DNA of 64,000 nt from Oreocharis arfaki (Eukaryota; Chordata; Aves; Passeriformes; Paramythiidae), in contig VZRR01007610.1 in NCBI GenBank assembly GCA_013398015.1, positions 172,308-236,307 of the forward strand, written 5' to 3'. The notes beneath the pieces were generated by a model. It saw only the letters and a list, made by a program, of their open reading frames with translations, was not told the origin of the DNA and did not search any database. This document shows positions 56,301 to 64,000 of this stretch, piece after piece. The position numbers were made by a program, and so were the translations under genes. Every line of letters begins with the position of its first letter. The stretch's first letter is position 1.

Positions 56301-59300
56301 TGCTCTGTTCCTATGGAAGGAAATACTGCTTCCAGCAGGAGTTAACTGTGAGTTTGTCATTCTTAATCTAGGCAGTTAGGTAGTTACTCCAGGTCTGGAT
56401 ATAGTCCTAGCTATGGCTTTTGAACAAAAATTGCCTCACTAAAGTCTATTTTTACTTTTTAAAAGTCAGATTGCTTATTTTAAAATGCAAGTGTAGGTTC
56501 CTATTTTTGTAAAAAAATAACCCCAAAGCAAACCCTCTCCCCTCTGGCCTGATTCTGTTTTTCACTGTCTCAGAAAACTTGTCTGAAGCAGCAAATAGAT
56601 CAAGGAGTAGCAGCCCAGCAGACCAAAGTCAGCCCACATGCAGGTCCAGTGCAGTCCTTGGAGCACTGCCTGCTGAAACTGGGGCTGAATTTCTTCTCTA
56701 TCTTCGCTGTGTGAGTAGAGATTCTGTTTCAGTTCTTCGGAGGTGCCCAAGAAAACTCTGTAATTGATGTTTTCCACTCATTTTCTTTCTCTGCTGGTTC
56801 TGTATTTTGGTAGAATCGTGTTTCCTCAGCTTTCAGATGTGTGCTTGAACGCTGGAAAAAACTCACTCTCATGCATAATGAAAGAGGAAAAGCTACAGAG
56901 GAGAAATTTCTTGGCTGGAGTCTCCATTCCTGCTCTGTATCTTGCTCTACAAGCTCCCACAGCAAGTGAGTGGTAGAGCCAAGAATAGAACACCACTTCT
57001 CTGACACCCAGTCCAGCGCCTTAACCCCTGTCTCCCATGAGAAATTTTGTTTCGCTTTTCTGCGCAGTGCAAAGATAAGATCATATTTTATTTTGGTGCC
57101 TAAACTGATCTCTAGGGTGAGTGAATAAAGTTGGGAAACAGCCAGAGAATAACACAATGTAAATAGTGAAACGTAAGGAGGTTATATATATAACACCACA
57201 GCTTCTCAGACTGCTGTGTGTCTAGATAGAATTAATTAAAAGTTGTATGAAGCATTTGAGCTCTTTCAGGGCTGTTTTCAGCACCTGAGCACTTCTTCAG
57301 TGAGAAAGCAGGATTTCTTTTCCTCAGCTGGATTTTGTTCGAGAGCAGCCAGTGGAGGAGGTCTTTGCTCTGTGACATAAAGTGCTTTTCCTCTCTGGTA
57401 GCACTTGCTTTGTTGGGATAACAGCAGGAGTTGTGTTGCCTGTTTGGGGATAGCAAAGGAAATTCGGGAAAAAGATAGAGTTAGCATGGGTTGATTAGTT
57501 TGTCCTCCAGAAAGTGTTTGAGTTCTGACAAATCAGGGAGGTATCACCTTGCGCTCAATTTCAGGCAATGTAAGAGCTTCTCTTTCCCAGCCTTTCCCAA
57601 TATGTGAGCAAGAGGTAAGTGCTAAGTGCCAGAGGTGAAACCTGGATCCCACCTCTCTTTTAAAAGCATATGGGTTTGAAGAGTAAATATTTTTGAAAGA
57701 TTTATTTCCAAAGTCTCTTCATACATCATGGAGGGATGTGTATGTGTATATGCAGGGAAGAGAGATCGCTGTAGAAGGATAGAAAAGAGGTCACTGCAGC
57801 TTTCTGCCTGTCTTCTTTAGCCATGTTTATTGTTTTTTGTACAGGCATTTGCAATACAAACTGCTGAAATGCATTAGAAAATGGCCCTACGTTTTTCCAG
57901 GTACCTGGAATTGTGGGTGCCCACACGAGTTGCTGGGGACAAGATGAAGCGTGACCTTACAGCACCACTGGGACAGGGGCTTCCTCCTCCACTGATGGCA
58001 AAACAACACATTTCCTTGCTCACTGGCTAGAAATGATTGGGAATTTTTTGGCAGTGCTTTGCACTTGGGAACTCTCTATTTCTCACCACTGAAACATTTT
58101 GTGGGAACACGCCAGTTTCAGTGAAACTTCCGTAATAAAGTTTGTTTTCAGGCTAGGATCTAGAGGGGGGCATGCTCTAAGCCTGATCTGACTCTCTGAA
58201 AAGAAGGATTTAACCCCCAAAGTCCTCACATTCCAAGAGAGTCCTAACTCTTGGTTATGATGATGTTAGTGTGCTTTTTTTCCCTAGGCTTCTGTAAAAA
58301 CTAGCAAAACCCCCAAACAACAAGCAAATCCCACTTCTAAGGTGATCTTGTTGTGATTGAGAGTGCTTCTGAAATTCTGAAAGGATTTCTGGGATGGGAA
58401 AAATTATTTTCCTTCTCTTTCAACTTTGCACCTCAGCACTCTGTCATGAACTTTGCATCTGAGATTTTGCTCTTGATGAATGAGCTCTCAGCTACAAAGA
58501 CTGCTGTGAACTAAGCTTAAGGACTTCCCTGAAAAATGAAAACCAAAAGGCTAAACCACAGTTACCTGAGGAAATGTGAAGAAGGAGAAAAATGAAATCT
58601 TCGCTCTCCTGCCTCTTCTGTAGGGTTTTGTCCCTCGTTCTTCAGGCAGATCCTCCTGTGCAGGACTGGCTGCTCCTGCTCAAATATGAGGTGTGGATGG
58701 GGCATTGCTGTGTGATCAGAGAGGGCCTGCTGGGATCTCGGGGGAGCTGGCAGGCAATGGGATGGCTCTGTTGGAGCTGATCCCCTCATCAACACCAGCC
58801 CTGAGGCTTCATCTGAAGGAAATCACAGACTGGGTCTTCACCTCCATGGGCTCTTTCGGTTCCTGTGGTTAGGAATGCTACCTGCATTGTAAAATAAATC
58901 TAAATACCACCGTTGTTCTTTCTGGAATCTGATATCTATTGTTATTTACTGCTTGCTGTGGTTGTGGCTATAATTTTTTTTTGTCATTATCTGTGTGACA
59001 GTGGAAAGAAAAGAGCTGGATTTTGACATCAGGTAAGTGTGGATAACCAGTGCTTATACTCTGCCTTCTTCCAGGCAGCAGATGCCAAGGGGCTGCTCCT
59101 CCAGGCTTCAGAGCTATCAGAGTGCTCATATCTTCACACATAGTCGTATCAAAGCGAAAAGTTTAAATCTTCTAAATCACTTCACATATACTCATCCTCC
59201 TCTGGGGAAAAAAATGGTCTAAGAGCTGTTTAGTGCACTCTTATTATGGTGATGAGTGCAGAATGAAAGAAAGAAGTGGGGATATTTTAGAAAAACTTAT

Positions 59301-62300
59301 GAAGACATTTAAAGAAAGAATTACTCTGTAGTCAAAGTATCGTGACACTGCACTTGATGGGTTTTTAATATACGTTGGGTTTAAATGCCGTGGAATTCTT
59401 TGGGGATTCCATATCTAGCAGAAACTTCTGAGCAGTGCTATCTGTACTTATGTCCTAAGCAGAAGCAGCAGCACACAACATACAAGGGAGTAATTCTGCT
59501 CTGCTGTGGGAGGAATTGAACACCCGGGGCTGCTGTCAGCTGCAGGCGCTGTCTGTGTGTGCCCTGCAGTGATAGAAGGTGTGGGTCGATCTGGGCTTTC
59601 ATAAAAGCCTCCACAGACTGAAAGAACAGTGCTCTGAGGATGCTTTCCTTCTTGGTGTCTCAGAAATTGCTTCCAAATCTTCTCCGAATGTAGTTGAATA
59701 AAGTCTGGCAGTGAATTCATGCTTTAACACCAATGATTCCTTTGCACAAAGTGATTTGGAAACACCTTCCGAAGAGGATGAACATGGTTTGTCTCAGCCA
59801 GTGTGGAAAAGTCCTGCAAAATTCCTAGTGAAGGGCTGCAACAGAATTGAGTATTTGCTGGGTGCTGGAGGGAAAAGGAAGCCAGAAAATGTTACAGTTT
59901 TTCTAAATTATTCTTGTGAGTACCTCAAATTTGCTTCTAACAAACTGTTTTATTCACTATTAATTTTAATAAATTGAAAGCATTTTCCATTTCTAGGTAG
60001 TTTCTACTCAGTCTTTGAACCTTGAGGCTGATTGTTTTAATTCCACAGGGTCTGGAGGATGGGGTTCTTTGCTTTGGTCCAATAACCACACTATAACCAG
60101 CCATCGTTTTCTGATCCCTGCTCTCTTAACTTTTGTTCTTTATGTGACACTATTTACATTTTAGCTCCAGCAGGCATCAAATAAGATGTTTAATTAAAAA
60201 TGTTATTGGAGGTCCAATTTAAGATCAAAGATCACATGCTATCAGAGATCCACTACTTTGATACCACAATAATAAGTACCTTAGAAGTAGTCAGATGGGT
60301 TAGATTAGATAGTAATTCATTTTAGCTTGTTTCCTTTTCCTTAGTACTCATTCCAGATACCATAACCTGCTAGAAGTTTTAAGAAGAAGCAGTAATTTTT
60401 AAAGTGAAAAGTGAAAGGCTTCCAGTTTAAACAAAACTGATCAAAAATTCATGAAAGTAGGAAATTGAGACCTTTAGAATATATAGGACCAAAAGCATAG
60501 TAAACATTGACTGGGAGCACAATCCTGAATGCTAACAGAAGTCCGTCTGTTGTAGCAAATATTTTGTCTAATTTAATCTCCAAATATATTACTGCCAGAA
60601 AGAATAGGACTTTCAGGCTTTAATATGTTGGTTACTCTTGAACTTCAGCTTTAACTACTGGTGCTGGTAGCATCTCCTGCTGCAAAGACCACTTTAATTA
60701 TTGCTGCCATCGTCTCAGTGAAGTCCGTGCATGTGCATTGTTTACAGATCGTTCTTTAAACTGCTAAATAAGCTGTATACCCAGATGGGAGCAAGAGATA
60801 AAATTAGGCTCTGTTGCCATCAGAGCACCAGAACAGCCTGTGAATTTGAGCTCCTGTGGGTGCAGAGCTCCTGACACAAAACTGAAAAGAGAGCAGAGGC
60901 CAGGTTAGTTTGTTCCTTGGCTGTGCATCTGCACAGCGAGTGCTCAGGTCTCACAGGGCATTAATCACCTCTGCAAAGATGCAAGAACCCTCCACTTCTG
61001 ACACAGCCCACGGCAGTTAATGGAGCCGGGCGATGTGCCTTTGCCTTTTGTTCTAGTTCTGCAGTACTTTGATTTTAGATTAAGTAATCTAGATGTCTGT
61101 TTGGTGGAGAACAGCAATTGTTTTTTTGTATTCTTTCACATTTATAAATTATTCTAACAGCTCTTCCGGCTAATAAATCATAACTAGGTTGGTTCTAATG
61201 CATTTGAACTATCAGCCAGTATGTGCAGAATGTTATCAGTTTTCACGTGTTACAGATAGGGGAGGTGGAAAAGTGGTTTTCAAATGGTGTTAGCTACTGC
61301 AAAGATTTTCCATTTGCTTCTGAGCCATTGCCTTTGTGCCGTCTCAGGGTGATTGGGTTGAAAGGGAGGGGCTACGATCTGCCAGGAGGGACTCTCCCCA
61401 AAGCTTCCTCTGGCACCGATGGAATCCAAAAAATCCCTTAACTGGGCAAAGCGCTGTGATTCCCCCGGACAGACAACAGAGCAGAACTGCGGCTCCTGCT
61501 CCCCAACCCCCAAAAGACTTCAAATGACTTTCCAATTTTTTTTCTTACCCCGAAGTGGCTTTGGAAACACGGCAGGAATGCAAATAAACGTGTAAAGGAG
61601 TCAGTCTAATCGGGCATACAGTTATCAGAACTTCATTACTCTTCGTTATCTGAAAAACTGCAAATGAGAAGGGAAACGCCAGCAGGGCAGAGATGCATTG
61701 TCACATCGCAGACTTCGTGTTAGGAGGGACAGTTGTGAATGCTGACAGAAAGCCTAGCATCCAAAATTCTGTACTTGGGTTCAGCCTTGTGAATGGACAC
61801 TGTTTTTAGAAATGAATTCAGCTGAAAAAAAATCCTTACTTTCCATGTAAATGGACAACTTGTTTAAATTCAGAGGCAAACAAACCTGGGGTTAAGTGTA
61901 AGACCCACAATTCGATTTGCATGCTGAGTAATTCAGACTGTAATAGAAGCTTTGTCATGTTAAGGTTAGGTCTTTCCTGTGGCTGTTCAAGTGGGCTCTA
62001 AAGACTTTTTAACGTGTTGCAGGATATTAAGGGGGGAAGGTTTGACCTACATCCATTTTTTTCAGACCCACTTCTGCAGGTTTCATCACACTCCCCGTGT
62101 CTCGCACGTGGGACATTGCTGAGGGCAGGATAGGTGCCCAATTGCCTACATACAATTTCATCAGGAAAGGTATATGATTTATTGCCCTGTAAAGGGTTTT
62201 GACATGAAGCCTGTGAAAAGCACTATATAAATGCCAATACAATATAAAACGTCACACAAATACTTTGCTCATTAATTCCGACCCCGTGCTTTTGTACTGG

Positions 62301-64000
62301 AGAGAAATGAGAGTGAAATATGAATGCGTTCCTTATGCTTTAAAGGGAAGAATGGGGTTGTGGATTTTATAAAGGCTGATGTGTTAACCTGCCTTTGTGG
62401 TTCCTTTAAAGACAAGCAGCAAGAAGCCCACTCTTGCCTGGGAGTTACCCCGTGAGTGAAAGCAGATAAAGCCCTGACAAAGGGGAGCCCACGTTTGTGA
62501 TGACAGTCCTTGGTCATGACACAGCTTTCACCACACAAAGAGACGATTTAATTTTTTCATTTCAAAATTCCATTTATTTCAGCACTACCAGCTGTGGAAT
62601 CCTGTCTGCCATCACCCCATTACAATTTTACTCCTTACATTTCTTCGTATTATCTTTAAACAGTTTAATATCCAAATCTTCCCCAGCCTTCATGGCCTGT
62701 TTGAGAACGTGGCTTCAGCCAGAGAAAATGTGCTTCACCAGAGTGTTTTACTGACTGGCTAGAGCTGAGCAGCCCCTGTTGTTCATCTTCTTTGCTTCGG
62801 CCAAAGGGGACAACAGCTCCTCAAAGCCCAGATCTCACCCTTCCCCAGCTCCTTCCTTCTGGGAAGCCACTGGGGAGTCCAGGGAGGAAGGGGAAGGTTA
62901 TGGGACATACTGGAAAATCCCCTTTTGTCCTCTACAGGGATTTTCCAGCCTTGCCCAGTTCACTTGGCAGAATGGGAGCCAGCCTGGCCCAGTGGGTATA
63001 AATCACAAAACTCTTGTGACTGATCAGCTGAGGTTTCCTCTCACCTGCTGACCCACCTTCATGGCAGGACTTCAGTGTTTTTAACCATTCACACATCAGC
63101 TTTAACTATCACTGTGTACTGAGTAAAATTCATTCCATTCCTTTATTTTGATTTTAGGTTGCTTTTCAAATTCATTCCGCCTTCTGTGTTTCTCTGTGAT
63201 TTTGATTGCTCTATTTTCGCTTTAAATAGGATGTTCACTTTCTGCTGATCTTTGCTGACATTTTCCCCTTTTGATTTGTGGTACTATTAATTCCCCTCTG
63301 TTCAATGTTTTGTCTACATTCAGAACATGTTTGTTTTTCTCTAGTGGCCTGTAATTACTTTCCCCCTCCTACTCTTCAGTTTTTCCAATTACGTTCTCCA
63401 CTGATGCTCCTTTAAGAGCAAGACATGCTGGGGGTAACCTCTTGAGGAAGTGGCATTTTTTGGCCAGAAAGTGCTTTTAGTCTTGGAAAAGAGCTTGAGT
63501 TGAGGATATTGATTGCACCTCTCTTTGGTGTAGGGGTAAATGACTTTTTTGGATGCAGATAGGGCATATGTGAGTCCTGTTTCACGCTCAGGGATGGTCC
63601 TGAATTGCCACCTTCTAGTGGGACTGGGGACAGAGGCGAACAACCCTGCTGTGCGCCTTAAAAAAGAGCCCTCCAGCTTTGGGGATTCGGGAAGCCTCTG
63701 TACATTTCAAGTGAGGGGTGGGGGAATGCAGCCAAATACCAAAGTAAGACAGGAAATCTGCCAGGAAGCAGAAAATCAGGTTCAGTTCTTCGGTGTCCCC
63801 ATTTACCACAGTGGCCTCCACGCCGGTCTTTCAGTCTTGCCTCTGGGCCTGTTCATCTTGCTCTGTTTTTCTTCCAGCCTCAATGTTGTGGAAATCCAGG
63901 TCCTTTCCTACAGGCAGAAACAAGATCTGCTTCATAGTTGGCACCCCGCACCATTTTCACAGGGAAACATTTCTCGGGGAGTGACGTGCCGAGCTCAGCG
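47346..64000. other. Gene-free region downstream of TERC
   Basis: No spliced gene, tRNA, rRNA or recognised transposon was found in this 16.6 kb. Open frames are short, lack family resemblance and have no consistent splice context. In human the next gene on this side of TERC is MECOM, whose flank is a large regulatory desert; equivalence here is an inference from synteny. Non-coding RNAs or conserved enhancers could be present and would not be visible by eye. Confidence 0.5.
52556..52815. promoter_or_regulatory. Cluster of GATA-type motifs (candidate enhancer)
   Basis: Five WGATAR sites on either strand occur in 260 bp, at 52556, 52589, 52727, 52756 and 52810. This is more than expected by chance in sequence of this composition, but motif clustering alone is weak evidence. 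Confidence 0.2.

Noticed and set aside
59711..59977. 88-codon plus-strand frame with an acidic stretch
   Set aside because: No recognisable domain, and no acceptable splice partners or neighbouring exons; indistinguishable from chance in AT-rich DNA.

Overview
The window looks like a nuclear genome segment from a bird, possibly a songbird. Supporting signs are compact spliced genes, sparse interspersed repeats of CR1-LINE type with no SINEs seen, GC-rich promoter islands, and a gene order matching the conserved LRRC31-LRRC34-MYNN-TERC block (human 3q26.2; chromosome 9 in chicken, from memory). All genes were recognised by reading translated exons and RNA motifs directly; no database was searched.

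Layout. Positions 1-5088 hold no recognisable exon, only degraded CR1 pieces and simple repeats. LRRC31 lies on + at 5154-15460 in nine coding exons that join in phase to 556 residues. Positions 15461-20040 appear gene-free; in human this neighbourhood carries LRRIQ4, which was not found here. LRRC34 is on +, with a CpG-rich first exon ending at 20360 and ten coding exons from 20727 to 28821 (417 residues). MYNN is on -, tail to tail with LRRC34. Its seven coding exons run from the start at 42499 to the stop at 34718 (619 residues: BTB domain, linker, eight C2H2 fingers), with a probable long 3' UTR down to about 31300. Upstream of MYNN is a CpG island with a 35/70-bp tandem array (43053-43661).

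The most notable element is non-coding. The telomerase RNA gene TERC lies on + at about 46325-46783, behind a promoter with GC boxes, two CCAAT boxes and a TATA box. The template, helices P1 and P2a, pseudoknot P2b/P3 with its U- and A-tracts, the P6.1 hairpin, H box and ACA box can all be placed. Two features of it deserve checking: an A-C mismatch in P3 and a G-quadruplex-capable run between P2a and P3. From 47346 to 64000 no gene was recognised. In human, TERC is followed on this side by the regulatory desert of MECOM, so distal regulatory sequence is a reasonable guess.

Functionally the genes are neighbours rather than a pathway: two leucine-rich-repeat proteins of the ribonuclease-inhibitor type, a BTB zinc-finger transcription factor, and the RNA subunit of telomerase. 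No clearly new biological system was found. The unusual observations are structural: the TERC variations, minisatellites beside the TERC and MYNN promoters, and six consecutive 168-nt phase-1 exons in LRRC31.
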